Source: Streptomyces coelicoflavus (GTDB lineage Bacteria > Actinomycetota > Actinomycetes > Streptomycetales > Streptomycetaceae). Taken from it: a DNA stretch of 64,000 nt. A program made the translations under genes and the position numbers. Positions 1-9,697 of the stretch are shown in pieces. The first letter of the stretch is position 1. Every line of letters starts with the position of its first letter. The stretch lies in the NCBI RefSeq assembly GCF_003112555.1, contig NZ_BEWB01000005.1, positions 558,001 to 622,000 on the forward strand, written 5' to 3'. The notes under the pieces are model-generated. The model was not told the DNA's origin, made no database searches, and saw only the letters and a list, made by a program, of their open reading frames with translations.

Positions 1-30
1 GGGCTGGGGGTGGCGCGGGAGCGCGGGCGA

Positions 31-61
31 CGGGCCGGGCCCGCGCGGCGGGACCGGCCCG
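31..61 (-). terminator. Hairpin downstream of the SPW-repeat gene
   Basis: Eight-base arms (31-38 and 54-61) pair perfectly around a 15-nt loop, starting 21 nt past the stop codon of the minus-strand SPW gene. There is no U-tract, as is usual for hairpin terminators in high-G+C actinomycetes. Nothing else is visible in bases 1-82. Confidence 0.4.
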
Positions 62-82
62 TGCCGTCTCCTTCCGGTGCGT

Positions 83-526
83 CTAGTGCCTGCGTGGGGC
101 GCTCCGCGCCGCCGTACCGGCGCAGACCATGCCCAGAATCAAGGCCAGGGCGCCGATGACGACGTTGTTCCAGATGACGCCGGCGTCCGGGCTCGAGCCG
201 ACGATCCACGGCGAGATGATCATCCAGACGCCGATCGCGCACATGGCCCAGCTGAGGCCGTACATGCGCTCCGGGGCGCGGGTGAATCCGAGGGCCAGCA
301 GACCGATGGCGATGCCCACGATCAGGTTGTGGGCCACGAGTGAGGGCTGGCTGGTGGTGAAGTGGAGTATCCACGGGGACACGGCACAGTAGAGGCCGAG
401 CAGGAACACCGGCCCGTCCACGAGCGCCACGTCGCGACCACCGAGCATGCGCGCGTAGCGCGCCTGCATTTCCGGCGCGTCCGGGTGGCTGGTGATGTCA
501 CCTCGAGGGTGCGAGACGTTGGCCAT
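83..526 (-). CDS. SPW-repeat membrane protein
   Basis: A 147-residue integral membrane protein of unknown biochemical role. It carries two copies of the Ser-Pro-Trp signature (SPWILHF and SPWIVG), each at the head of a pair of hydrophobic segments, which defines the SPW-repeat family and implies four membrane spans. The hydrophilic N-terminus would be cytoplasmic. The ATG at 526 is preferred over an upstream in-frame start because GGAGA lies at ideal spacing before it. It stands alone, divergent from the chitinase gene. Confidence 0.85.
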   Translation of the reverse strand: MANVSHPRGDITSHPDAPEMQARYARMLGGRDVALVDGPVFLLGLYCAVSPWILHFTTSQPSLVAHNLIVGIAIGLLALGFTRAPERMYGLSWAMCAIGVWMIISPWIVGSSPDAGVIWNNVVIGALALILGMVCAGTAARSAPRRH

Positions 527-857
527 GAGTCGTCTCCTTTGGCTTGGGCCTGAGGTGCGGTGTGCGGTAGCGCCGCATACGTCCATTCTGCTCTTATTTC
601 GCCCTTATGTGTAGAGATGAGGGGCCCGGGATCGCTTGATCGCGCGACCGTCGCGCGAGTGCCGCCGGTCCGGTTCTCCTCGACCGTCCTCGAGCGGAGC
701 TGCCGCGATCGTCGGCATGACAACGCGACCGGATCCCACCCGGCGACGCCACGTCGACCTCGCGCGCGTCTCCAGCGCCTCCTGTCGCACCGCGGGCTGG
801 TCCCGGCGACCCGCCGCTGACCCGGCGATGCCAACCCGGCGCGGGAGTCATCGAGTT
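527..857. other. Intergenic region without a recognisable gene
   Basis: This is the left part of the roughly 500-bp gap between the SPW gene and the chitinase gene. Short frames here show no ribosome binding site and no family resemblance. It should hold the promoter of the minus-strand SPW gene, but I could not assign -10/-35 boxes with confidence. Confidence 0.5.
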
Positions 858-889
858 GACTGGTCTACACCCTTGACTGGTACAGACCA
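858..889 (+). promoter_or_regulatory. Two direct-repeat DasR-type (dre) boxes of the chitinase promoter
   Basis: Two related elements, GACTGGTCTACACC (858) and GACTGGTACAGACCA (875), lie head to tail. Both resemble the DasR consensus ACTGGTCTAGACCAGT and the classic direct repeats in front of Streptomyces chitinase genes. DasR is the GntR-family N-acetylglucosamine-responsive regulator that controls chitin genes. The second repeat overlaps the proposed -35 box, as expected of a repressor site. Confidence 0.8.
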
Positions 890-901
890 ACGCGGTTGAG
901 T
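873..901 (+). promoter_or_regulatory. Candidate chitinase promoter
   Basis: TTGACT at 873-878 and TTGAGT at 896-901 are separated by 17 bp. The -35 is a good match and the -10 is weak. The placement inside the repeat region follows known Streptomyces chitinase promoters. The leader to the GTG start would be about 120 nt. Confidence 0.45.
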
Positions 902-1029
902 GTGCCTCCACACCCCCCTCCACGGCCGCCCCCACGCCGTGGCCGGTCCCACCGGCACGTGCGCACAAGGTTCCGCTCCGTTCCGACCCTGTACGGGAGC
1001 GGCCGTGCTCCGCAGAAGGAGACAAGCCT

Positions 1030-1920
1030 GTGTCGAGGCGCCGCATATCCGCCGTCGTGACCGCACTCGCCCTCGCGGGCGCCGTGCCGTTGCTCGCGCC
1101 CGCCGACGAAGCGTCGGCCGCCGCGTGTTCGAGCTACCCGGCCTGGTCGGCCGACGCGAACTACAACACCGGCGACATCGTCCGCTACACCGACGGCAAG
1201 GCCTACATCGCCGAGCACGCCAACCCGGGTTACGACCCGCTCATCAGCACCTGGTACTGGGACCCGTACGCCTGTGACGGCGGTTCGCAGACGCCGGTCG
1301 GCGACTTCGTCGTCAGCGAGGCCCAGTTCAACCAGATGTTCCCGGGCCGGAACTCCTTCTACACCTACAGCGGCCTCACCGCCGCGCTCAGCGCCTACCC
1401 CGGCTTCGCCAACACCGGCAGCGACACCACCAAGAAGCAGGAGGCCGCCGCCTTCCTCGCCAACGTCAGCCACGAGACCGGCGGCCTCGTGCACATCGTC
1501 GAGCAGAACACCGCCAACTACCCCCACTACTGCGACTGGAACCAGCCCTACGGCTGCCCGGCCGGCCAGGCCGCCTACTACGGGCGCGGCCCGATCCAGC
1601 TCAGCTGGAACTTCAACTACAAGGCGGCCGGTGACGCGCTCGGCATCGACCTGCTGGGCAACCCCTGGCTGGTCCAGAACGACGCGGCCGTCGCCTGGAA
1701 GACCGGCCTGTGGTACTGGAACACCCAGTCCGGACCCGGCACCATGACCCCGCACAACGCGATGGTCAACGGCGCCGGCTTCGGCCAGACCATCCGGTCC
1801 ATCAACGGCTCGCTGGAGTGCGACGGCAAGAACCCCGCGCAGGTCCAGAGCCGGGTCACCAAGTACCAGCAGTTCGCCCAGATCCTCGGCGTCTCCCCGG
1901 GCGGAAACCTGTACTGCTGA
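1030..1920 (+). CDS. Secreted family 19 chitinase with N-terminal chitin-binding module
   Basis: A 296-residue secreted endochitinase. Residues 1 to about 31 form a signal peptide (MSRRR, hydrophobic core, ASA/A cleavage). Residues 33-82 are a cysteine-bounded, tryptophan-rich chitin-binding module (YNTGDIVRYTDGKAY). The remainder is a GH19 catalytic domain with SHETGG; E149 is the likely general acid and E158 the base. The GTG start at 1030 is preceded by AGGAG. Upstream DasR-type boxes imply induction when chitin or N-acetylglucosamine is sensed. The architecture resembles chiF-type enzymes, but the exact paralogue is not certain. Confidence 0.93.
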   Translation: MSRRRISAVVTALALAGAVPLLAPADEASAAACSSYPAWSADANYNTGDIVRYTDGKAYIAEHANPGYDPLISTWYWDPYACDGGSQTPVGDFVVSEAQFNQMFPGRNSFYTYSGLTAALSAYPGFANTGSDTTKKQEAAAFLANVSHETGGLVHIVEQNTANYPHYCDWNQPYGCPAGQAAYYGRGPIQLSWNFNYKAAGDALGIDLLGNPWLVQNDAAVAWKTGLWYWNTQSGPGTMTPHNAMVNGAGFGQTIRSINGSLECDGKNPAQVQSRVTKYQQFAQILGVSPGGNLYC

Positions 1921-1948
1921 GCCTCGCGGGGTGTGCGAAACTCCGCCG

Positions 1949-2848
1949 ATGACCTCGGAAACGATCACCGCGGAGTCCTCGGGCACCTGGCACCTCGGCG
2001 ACCTGCCCGTCCGCCGCGTCGGCTTCGGCGCGATGCGGCTGACGGGCAGCGCCGCCTTCCACCTCGGCACCCCGAGCGACCGCGAGCGCTCCCTCGCCGT
2101 ACTGCGCCGGGCCGTCGAACTCGGCGTCGACCACATCGACACCGCCGCCTTCTACTTCTCCTCCCTGCGCTCCGCCAACGAACTGATCAACAGCGCGCTC
2201 GCCCCCTACGCCGACGACCTCGTGATCGCCACCAAGGTCGGCCCGTACCGCGACTGGTCGGGGGAGTGGGGCACCTCCGCCCGCCCCGAGGACCTGCGCG
2301 CCCATGTCGAGGAGAACCTGCGCCAGCTCGGCCGCGACCACCTCGACCTCGTCTACCTGCGCCGCATGCGGCAGGACTCGGTCGCCGAGCACTTCGGCGC
2401 CCTGGCCGAACTGCGCGAGGCGGGACTGATCCGCCACCTCGGCCTCTCCGACGTGGAGCCCCGCCACCTCGCCGAGGCGCAGGCCGTCGCCCCGGTGGTG
2501 AGCGTCCAGAACCGGTACGGCCTCGGCTTCCACGACCCCGCCACCGACGCGCTCCTCGCCCAGTGCCGCGCCCAGGGCATCGCCTTCGTGCCGTTCTACG
2601 CCATCGCCGGCGAGGCCGGACCACGCGGCGCCGGCACCGCCCACGAGGAGGAGGTGCGCGCGGTGGCGCGGGCGCACGGGGCGAGCCCCGCCCAGGTCAA
2701 GATCGCCTGGACCCTGCACCAGGGCCCGCACGTCCTGGCCATTCCCGGCACCGGTGACCCCGTGCACCTCGCCGAGAACGTCGCCGCGGGCGCCCTCCGC
2801 CTCACCGGCGAGGAACTGGCACGGCTCGACGGGGCCCGCACCGCCTGA
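1949..2848 (+). CDS. Aldo/keto reductase
   Basis: A 299-residue NAD(P)H-dependent oxidoreductase with an AKR TIM barrel. The N-terminal GFGAMRLTG, the HIDTAAFY segment with catalytic Asp and Tyr, the TKVGPYR lysine segment, and the C-terminal IPGT cofactor-binding segment are all present. Substrate cannot be inferred. The ATG at 1949 fits family length; an in-frame GTG at 1931 is an alternative, and neither has a clear ribosome binding site. It follows the chitinase gene by 28 bp and may be read from the same transcript. Confidence 0.85.
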   Translation: MTSETITAESSGTWHLGDLPVRRVGFGAMRLTGSAAFHLGTPSDRERSLAVLRRAVELGVDHIDTAAFYFSSLRSANELINSALAPYADDLVIATKVGPYRDWSGEWGTSARPEDLRAHVEENLRQLGRDHLDLVYLRRMRQDSVAEHFGALAELREAGLIRHLGLSDVEPRHLAEAQAVAPVVSVQNRYGLGFHDPATDALLAQCRAQGIAFVPFYAIAGEAGPRGAGTAHEEEVRAVARAHGASPAQVKIAWTLHQGPHVLAIPGTGDPVHLAENVAAGALRLTGEELARLDGARTA

Positions 2849-2885
2849 CCCGCGCCGCACCGCGCCGGTTCCCCGGGGCGGGGAC

Positions 2886-2913
2886 TTGGCGTCCGGCGAG
2901 TTTTACGTATAAC
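2886..2913 (+). promoter_or_regulatory. Candidate vegetative promoter
   Basis: TTGGCG and TATAAC are separated by 16 bp, in an unusually A+T-rich patch directly upstream of the VOC gene at 2948. The -10 matches the housekeeping consensus well and the -35 moderately. Confidence 0.45.
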
Positions 2914-2947
2914 CTCTCCCGTCAATCGCCCGTCCCGGAAGGTGCCG

Positions 2948-3343
2948 ATGACACGCATCGCCCTGGTCGCCCTCGTCGTCGACGACTACGACGAGGCGAT
3001 CCGCTTCTACACCGAGGCCCTCGGCTTCCGCCTCACCGAGGACACGCCCCGGCCCGACGGCTCCCGCTGGGTGGTCGTCGAGCCCGGCGGACCGGCGCGG
3101 GGCACGGCCCTGCTGCTGGCCCGCGCCAAGGGCGACGCCCAGCGCGCCAGGGTCGGTGACCAGACCGGCGGGCGGGTCGGCTTCTTCCTCCACACCGACG
3201 ACTTCGCCCGCGACCACGCCCGCATGGAGGCGGCCGGCGTCACCTTCCTGGAGGAGCCCCGCCACGAGCCCTACGGCTCGGTCGCCGTCTTCCGGGACCT
3301 GTACGGCAACCGCTGGGACCTGCTCCAGCCCGCCACCCCCTGA
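2948..3343 (+). CDS. VOC (glyoxalase/dioxygenase superfamily) protein
   Basis: A 131-residue single-module protein of the vicinal oxygen chelate fold. It shows the DDYDEAIRFYTEALGF opening and the closing YGNRWDLLQP strand that usually supplies a metal-ligand position. Members range from glyoxalases to antibiotic-binding proteins, so no substrate is assigned. The ATG at 2948 has GGAAGG seven bases upstream and is better supported than the GTG at 2942. Confidence 0.82.
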   Translation: MTRIALVALVVDDYDEAIRFYTEALGFRLTEDTPRPDGSRWVVVEPGGPARGTALLLARAKGDAQRARVGDQTGGRVGFFLHTDDFARDHARMEAAGVTFLEEPRHEPYGSVAVFRDLYGNRWDLLQPATP

Positions 3344-3415
3344 CCGTCCCCCCCCCGTACGTCACGCACACCCGTCCCCGCAAACACGCTCAGAACCGCC
3401 GAGGAACCACCACAC

Positions 3416-4495
3416 ATGCCATCTACGCGCATAGACACCGAGACCCTCACCCGCCTCCCCAAGGCGGTCCTCCACGACCACCTCGACGGCGGCCTGCGCC
3501 CGGCGACCGTCGTCGAGCTGGCGGATGCCGTCGGCCACACGCTGCCCACCACCGACCCCGACGAGCTGGCCGCCTGGTACTACGAGGCCGCCAACTCCGG
3601 GGACCTGGTGCGCTACATCGCCACCTTCGAGCACACCCTCGCCGTGATGCAGACCCGCGAGGGGCTGCTGCGCACCGCCGAGGAGTACGTCCTCGACCTC
3701 GCCGCCGACGGCGTCGTCTACGGCGAGGTCCGCTACGCCCCCGAACTGAACACCAGGGGCGGGCTGTCGATGGGGGAGGTCGTGGAGACCGTCCAGGAGG
3801 GCCTTGCCGCCGGAATGGCCAGGGCGGCCGCCGCCGGGACGCCCGTCCGGGTCGGCACCCTGCTCTGCGGCATGCGGATGTTCGACCGGGTCCGCGAGGC
3901 CGCCGACCTCGCCGTCGCCTTCCGGGACGCCGGTGTCGTCGGCTTCGACATCGCCGGCGCCGAGGACGGCTTCCCGCCCGCCGACCACCTCGCCGCCTTC
4001 GAGCACCTGCGCCGCGAGAACGTGCCCTTCACCATCCACGCCGGCGAGGCGCACGGACTGCCCAGCATCCACCAGGCCCTCCAGGTGTGCGGCGCCCAGC
4101 GCATCGGCCACGGCGTGCGCATCACCGACGACATCCCGGACCTCGCCGCCGGCAAGCTCGGCCGGCTCGCCGCCTGGGTGCGCGACCGCCGGATCGCCCT
4201 GGAGATGTGCCCGACCTCCAACCTCCAGACCGGCGCCGCGACCTCGATCGCCGAGCACCCGATCACCGCGCTGAAGGACCTCGGCTTCCGCGTCACCCTC
4301 AACACCGACAACCGCCTGGTCTCGGGCACGACGATGACCCGCGAGATGTCCCTGCTGGTCGAGCAGGCGGGCTGGAGCGTGGCGGACCTGCGCACGGTGA
4401 CCGTGAACGCCCTCAAGAGCGCCTTTGTCCCGTTCGACGAGCGCGAGGCCCTCATCGAGGACGTGGTCCTGCCGGGCTACGCCTCCGCGCTCTGA
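3416..4495 (+). CDS. add: Adenosine deaminase
   Basis: A 359-residue zinc hydrolase that deaminates adenosine or deoxyadenosine to inosine in purine salvage. The zinc motif is H20-x-H22 (LHDHLDG), followed by H208-A-G-E211 with the catalytic Glu, RIGHG, MCPTSN and NTDN with D298. Full family length. GAGGA precedes the ATG at 3416. Its 3' end overlaps the convergent DinB-like gene by 19 bp. The usual DDP after the catalytic Asp reads DNR here, a mild variation. Confidence 0.92.
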   Translation: MPSTRIDTETLTRLPKAVLHDHLDGGLRPATVVELADAVGHTLPTTDPDELAAWYYEAANSGDLVRYIATFEHTLAVMQTREGLLRTAEEYVLDLAADGVVYGEVRYAPELNTRGGLSMGEVVETVQEGLAAGMARAAAAGTPVRVGTLLCGMRMFDRVREAADLAVAFRDAGVVGFDIAGAEDGFPPADHLAAFEHLRRENVPFTIHAGEAHGLPSIHQALQVCGAQRIGHGVRITDDIPDLAAGKLGRLAAWVRDRRIALEMCPTSNLQTGAATSIAEHPITALKDLGFRVTLNTDNRLVSGTTMTREMSLLVEQAGWSVADLRTVTVNALKSAFVPFDEREALIEDVVLPGYASAL

Positions 4496-4992
4496 ACGAG
4501 CCCGCGCACATAGGCGACCTGTCCGACGTGCTGGAGGTCGTCGGACAGGACGCTGACCAGCCGCACCGCGAGCGTGACCGGCGGGTCCCAGTTGTCGTCG
4601 ACCACCCGCTCCAGGTCCTTCGCGGTCAGGGAGCGCAGGGCGGTCAGCGTCTGCTCGTGCACGGCGTCGTAGTAGCCGGTCAGCAGGTCGCCGGAGTCGA
4701 CCCGCACCTTCGCGACCTCGGCGGGGCTGTGCCCGTACCCGGTGTCCCTGCGGGGCAGACCCAGGCCGAAGCGTTTCTCCCACCCCCCGCCGAGCCACAC
4801 CTGGTCGAGCCCGAAGGCGCCGGCGACGTGGTCGTCCTGGACGCGGGTGAGATGCCAGACCAGCCAGGCCACGGAGTTGGCGTCGGCGGCGGGCCGGGCG
4901 TTCAGGCCGCCGGGGTCCAGACCTCCGACGGCGGCGTGGACTTCTTCCTGGATACGGCCGTAGCCCTCGATGAGGATGTCCTTCGCATGCAT
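4477..4992 (-). CDS. DinB-fold / mycothiol-transferase-like protein
   Basis: A 171-residue four-helix-bundle protein of the DinB/DUF664 group, many of which use a metal and mycothiol or bacillithiol. Metal-ligand histidines are visible in [11 protein letters not shown] and near the C-terminus in DDLQHVGQ. The substrate is unknown. The 3' end runs 19 bp into the end of the convergent adenosine deaminase gene, so both stop regions are shared coding DNA. Confidence 0.82.
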   Translation of the reverse strand: MHAKDILIEGYGRIQEEVHAAVGGLDPGGLNARPAADANSVAWLVWHLTRVQDDHVAGAFGLDQVWLGGGWEKRFGLGLPRRDTGYGHSPAEVAKVRVDSGDLLTGYYDAVHEQTLTALRSLTAKDLERVVDDNWDPPVTLAVRLVSVLSDDLQHVGQVAYVRGLVQSAEA

Positions 4993-5044
4993 ACGTCCAC
5001 CATCGCGCAGCCGGACCGCACGCGCTCCCCGTTCAGCCGCTCGT

Positions 5045-5929
5045 TCACACGCTCCCCGTGTCCAGCAGCCCCATCAGCGCCCGCGCCGCCGGGCTGGTGG
5101 CCGCCGCGGACGGCAGCAGCGCGATCGTCTCGTACTCCGTCCCGTCCGCGTCCTTGAGCGGCAGCGAGGTCAGGGCGGCCCGCTTGTGCCGGAAGTGGCG
5201 CGGCACGACCGCGATGCCGAGGTTCTCGTCGATCAGGTCGAGCAGCCCGTGCACGTCGTTCACCTCCAGCGGCACGGTCCGCCGAACCCCGGCTGCGGCG
5301 AAGACGGCGTCGGTGACGCGGCGCGGGCCCCAGTCCGGGTGGAAGTCGACGAAGACCTCGTCGGCCAGGTCGTGCGGGGTGAGCACCGCGCCGTCCGCCA
5401 CGAGCCGGTGGTCGGGGTGGCACAGCACCGTCATCGGCTCGCCGGCCAGCGAGACCGAGCGCAGCTGGTCCGTGTCCGCCTGCGTGCGGTAGGCGAAGGC
5501 CAGGTCGAGCCGGCCCGCCGCGACCTCCTCCGCCAGCTCCCCGGAGCCCGCCTGCCGCAGCCGGATCTCCACGTCCGGGTGACGCCGCCGGAACGCCGCC
5601 AGTAGCCCGGCCACCGGCACCCCGGCGATGCACTGCTCGGCTCCCAGCGACAGCGTCCCGCGCAGCACCCCCTGCACCGCGGCGACCGCCTCGTGTGCCG
5701 ACCGCACCTGGGCCAGGATCCGCCGCGCCTCCTCCAGCAGCGCCCGCCCCGCCTCCGTCAGCGTCACCCGGCGCGTGGTGCGCACGAACAGCGGTGCCCG
5801 CAGCTCCCGCTCCAGCGCCCGGATCGACGCCGAAAGACCGGACTGGGACACCAGCAGCCGTTCCGCCGCCCGGGTGAAGTGCTGGTCCTCGGCGACCGCC
5901 ACGAAGTGCTGGAGATGACGCAGTTCCAT
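5045..5929 (-). CDS. LysR-family transcriptional regulator
   Basis: A 294-residue LTTR. Residues 1-60 form the winged helix-turn-helix (FTRAAERLLVSQSGLSASI) and the linker helix. From about residue 90 there is the two-lobed periplasmic-binding-protein-like effector domain. It is divergent from an aldo/keto reductase gene with a shared 128-bp promoter region containing an LTTR-type palindrome, so it probably controls that neighbour and itself. Effector unknown. Confidence 0.9.
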   Translation of the reverse strand: MELRHLQHFVAVAEDQHFTRAAERLLVSQSGLSASIRALERELRAPLFVRTTRRVTLTEAGRALLEEARRILAQVRSAHEAVAAVQGVLRGTLSLGAEQCIAGVPVAGLLAAFRRRHPDVEIRLRQAGSGELAEEVAAGRLDLAFAYRTQADTDQLRSVSLAGEPMTVLCHPDHRLVADGAVLTPHDLADEVFVDFHPDWGPRRVTDAVFAAAGVRRTVPLEVNDVHGLLDLIDENLGIAVVPRHFRHKRAALTSLPLKDADGTEYETIALLPSAAATSPAARALMGLLDTGSV

Positions 5930-5950
5930 GACTCAGAAGCGTAACCGCGC

Positions 5951-5964
5951 AATCCCATCGGATT
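5951..5964. promoter_or_regulatory. Candidate LysR-type operator
   Basis: A perfect inverted repeat, AATCC-CATC-GGATT, sits 21 bp upstream of the LysR start, in the intergenic space shared with the divergent reductase. Its size and position match the autoregulatory half of typical LTTR sites. Confidence 0.5.
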
Positions 5965-6057
5965 CTTCTGTTGGACCACTGCACGCAGGTCACGGGAGAG
6001 TGGAGGACGGTTCCACCCAAGCCCCGTACCTCGGGGGCCAACCCCTCTGGAGTCGCG

Positions 6058-7050
<993 letters not shown>

Positions 7051-7060
7051 TCCGGACCCG

Positions 7061-7130
7061 GGCGGGACACGTACGGACGTCGACGCCGGAGGCACCCCGC
7101 CTCCGGCGTCGACGTCGTACGTGTCCCGCC
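7061..7130. terminator. Very long bidirectional terminator hairpin
   Basis: Arms of 33 and 32 nt (7061-7093 and 7099-7130) pair almost perfectly, with a single bulged G, around a 5-nt loop. It lies exactly between the converging reductase gene (ends 7050) and NTF2-like gene (ends 7135), so it can stop transcripts from both sides. Confidence 0.85.
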
Positions 7131-7134
7131 GTGC

Positions 7135-7515
7135 TCAGGCCCCCGCGGGCACCCGGTCCAGGAAGCCGAACACCGACCGGATGCGGTCCTCGCCGTCCAG
7201 GGCGATCACGTCGAACCCGGCCACCGGTGCCGAACCGTCGGCCTCGCTCACCAGCTCCCAGGAGAAGCGCGCCGTGTCGTGGTGCCCGTCGACGGCACCC
7301 GTCAGCCGGAAGGAGAAGCCGGGGAACTGCTCCCGCGCCGCCGCCACCACGGCGGCGATCTGCTCGTGGCCGCGCACGTCGGCCAGGGGGTCGGTGTATC
7401 CGCCGTCCTCCGTCCAGGCCGCGGCGACCGCCTTGGCCACCGCGTCCGGGGCCGCGTTCCAGGCCTCGAAGTAGCGGGCGACGGCGTCCTCGTAACGACG
7501 GGTGGGTGCGGACAT
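7135..7515 (-). CDS. SnoaL/NTF2-like protein
   Basis: A 126-residue single-domain protein with the cone-shaped NTF2/SnoaL fold signature: N-terminal YFEAWNA helix, WTEDGGYTDPLAD, GHEQIAAVV, and C-terminal FDVIALDGEDRI leading to FGFLDR. Family members are small hydrolases, isomerases or ligand carriers, and the function here is open. GGAGG lies just upstream of the ATG at 7515. Confidence 0.78.
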   Translation of the reverse strand: MSAPTRRYEDAVARYFEAWNAAPDAVAKAVAAAWTEDGGYTDPLADVRGHEQIAAVVAAAREQFPGFSFRLTGAVDGHHDTARFSWELVSEADGSAPVAGFDVIALDGEDRIRSVFGFLDRVPAGA

Positions 7516-7838
7516 GGCGATCAGCCTCCAATGAGGTGGGTGCGCTGGTCAGGAGCCGGATCCCGGTCTCGGTGACCCGGTACGGCCACACTGCCCGCAC
7601 CCGCGGGCGCCGTCGATTACCCCCGGGGTCATGGCACCCGGCACGGCATTTCGGCCAACCCGCGCCCCGAATATGCCAGGAGACTGGCCGGAAATTCGTG
7701 GTGACAGTGGTTCAGCCGTGAACATACTCACCACTAGGGCCTCTCACACCACGCGACAGCGCCCTCACGCACAGCACACGAGCCGCACGGACGTCATGCC
7801 TGACCGGCACGGCGTCTGGGTGACGGGGGAGGGTAGCA
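7516..7838. other. Intergenic region with one promoter
   Basis: A gap of about 320 bp between divergently oriented genes. Apart from the promoter at 7701-7728 I see no gene, repeat or RNA structure. The stretch around 7650-7760 is relatively A+T-rich. Confidence 0.5.
7701..7728 (+). promoter_or_regulatory. Candidate promoter of the gene at 7839
   Basis: GTGACA and CATACT, each one mismatch from a strong consensus box, are separated by 16 bp. The start point would be about 100 bp ahead of the GTG start of the downstream hypothetical gene. Confidence 0.5.
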
Positions 7839-8249
7839 GTGCACGACGAGTTCCTGTGCCACGTCACGGCCTACGGTGTCTGCGACGGCCGGCGCATCGG
7901 TGTCCCCCTGGGCACCTACCGGGCCCCCACCCTCGCGCTGGCCCTGTGGTGGCTGCGGGACCGGGCGACCTGGATCGCCGAGCGGCTGGATCCGCAGCCC
8001 GACACCCCCCACTTACCGCGCGGCGCCCTGACTCCCGTCGCCGACGACGCGCCCGACGTGCCGCTCATGTTGCGCACCTGGTGCGCCGACGACGTACAAC
8101 AGGAGCTGGTCGCCGAGGAGTTGGCCGCAGGACACCTGGTGCTCGTCGCGACCAGTGACGAGACCACGGAGTACGAGCTGATGGCCGAGTCCGTGGACGC
8201 GCTCCGCATGCAGCGGGCCGCTCCGCCCCTGGTCGTCCCCGTCGCCTGA
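7839..8249 (+). CDS. Conserved hypothetical Streptomyces protein
   Basis: A 136-residue soluble, acidic protein that I do not recognise by function. The N-terminal half (VPLGTYRAPTLALALWWLRD) is an amphipathic helix region and the C-terminus is VESVDALRM-like helical. It has a strong GGGGAGGG ribosome binding site before the GTG at 7839 and coding-like third-position G+C. No catalytic motif or membrane segment is visible. A 15-bp tandem duplication spans its stop codon. Confidence 0.65.
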   Translation: MHDEFLCHVTAYGVCDGRRIGVPLGTYRAPTLALALWWLRDRATWIAERLDPQPDTPHLPRGALTPVADDAPDVPLMLRTWCADDVQQELVAEELAAGHLVLVATSDETTEYELMAESVDALRMQRAAPPLVVPVA

Positions 8250-8290
8250 GTTCCCGTCGCCTGAGTCCCCGTGCCGTCGCACCGGCAGGA

Positions 8291-9601
8291 TCAGGAACCC
8301 GCCCGGCCGGACCGGGACCGCTCACCCACCCACCGCGCGAGCAGCGCGCCCAGGAACCCGGCGACCAGCCCCCACAGCAGCGCCAGACCGACCGCACCCC
8401 ACAGGCGCGGGCGCAGGAACACCCGCCCGGACAGCCCGCCGCCCAGGTCGCCGATGCCGAGCACCGACAGTCCGTAGTGGGCGGAGATCCGGCCGACGAG
8501 GCCGACCACGAGAACCGTGAGTGCCAGCGCCACCGCCATGCGCACCGCGTGCAGCCAGGCCGGCGCCCGGGCGGGGGAGCGGGACACCATGAGGAACCCG
8601 GCGGCCAGGACCAGGACCGCAGCGGCGACCAGCAGCCACCACATCCGCCCGTCGCGCTCGGCGAGCGTGCCCACGTTCACGGTCGAGACGTCCGGCGTGC
8701 GCAGCACCTCGTCGAGGACCTGGGGCATCGGAAGACCGAACGGCCCCTCCACCCGTCCGTTCCAGGTCGCCCCCAGGCCGATGGTGAGCGCCGGCCAGGC
8801 CAGGTTCGGCAGCCCGAGCAGGAGTACGGCGAAGGTGTCCGCGGGGTGACCACGCGTCCCGGCGGTGACCAGGGCGACGACGACGCCGACGACCACGTAC
8901 GCGAGCAGCAGCGCGACCATCGCCTGCGCGGGCGGCCGCACCGACGTCCGCAGCCGGGGCAGGCCGCCGGGCAGCGGCGCCCGCCGCGAGGCCAGCAGGG
9001 CGAGGACGAGCACACCCGCCAGCCACAGCAGTCCGAACAGGACGGTCAGCGGCACGTCGGCGGTGAAGCCGACCCTCGGGGTGACGCCGAAGAGATCGCC
9101 GAGGTCGTTCAGCAGGCCCTCGCCGAGGGAGACCTCGAAGGTCTGGCGTGCGGCGAACGCCGTCCCGACGAGGGCGAGCAGCCACAGGACGGCGACCCGC
9201 CCGGCCCAGCCGGCCAGCTCCGGGGCGCCGATGACGGTCCGGTGGCGCAGCGGCCGCAGAAAGCCCCGGGCGATCACCAGCGCGCCGGTCAGGGTGACGG
9301 ACAGCGGCATCACGGTCAGCCCGGCGTCGGTGGCCGCCAGCTCGCCCGCGTCGCCGGACATCTCCAGCGCGCCGCCCACGGCGGTGACGACGGTCGCCAC
9401 GACGACCCGGGGGAAGGCGTTGTCGGGCAGGTCCGCGGCACCGGCCGCCCACAGCCCGAGCGCGGCCACGACTCCCATGGCCACCAGCCCGGCCAGCACC
9501 GTACCGAGGGCCTGCGCCCAGCCGTGACGGGCGACCGCGCGGCCGGAGGATCCGGGAGGCACGGGCGGCTCGGGCGGTACCGGTGGGGTGCGCGCGTTCA
9601 C
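8291..9601 (-). CDS. Streptophobe-family integral membrane protein
   Basis: A 436-residue polytopic membrane protein with roughly ten hydrophobic segments and a Pro-rich cytoplasmic N-terminus (PPVPPEPPVPPG). The alternation of long hydrophobic helices with short acidic loops, and the family's occurrence in Streptomyces, fit the streptophobe family, whose function is unknown. The GTG at 9601 is the first start; no strong ribosome binding site is seen. No Walker, metal or catalytic motif is visible. Confidence 0.75.
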   Translation of the reverse strand: MNARTPPVPPEPPVPPGSSGRAVARHGWAQALGTVLAGLVAMGVVAALGLWAAGAADLPDNAFPRVVVATVVTAVGGALEMSGDAGELAATDAGLTVMPLSVTLTGALVIARGFLRPLRHRTVIGAPELAGWAGRVAVLWLLALVGTAFAARQTFEVSLGEGLLNDLGDLFGVTPRVGFTADVPLTVLFGLLWLAGVLVLALLASRRAPLPGGLPRLRTSVRPPAQAMVALLLAYVVVGVVVALVTAGTRGHPADTFAVLLLGLPNLAWPALTIGLGATWNGRVEGPFGLPMPQVLDEVLRTPDVSTVNVGTLAERDGRMWWLLVAAAVLVLAAGFLMVSRSPARAPAWLHAVRMAVALALTVLVVGLVGRISAHYGLSVLGIGDLGGGLSGRVFLRPRLWGAVGLALLWGLVAGFLGALLARWVGERSRSGRAGS

Positions 9602-9697
9602 GCTGCCACGCTAAGCAGCCCCCGCGGGCGGCGCGCGCCGGCAGGGCCGTTCGCACCGGACGGCGCAGCGGGGCGGGAGCCGGGACCCGGCCGGTGT

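Noticed and set aside
8237..8266. 15-bp tandem duplication over the stop codon of the hypothetical gene at 7839
   Set aside because: Two imperfect units only; it lies after the first stop and has no visible regulatory meaning.
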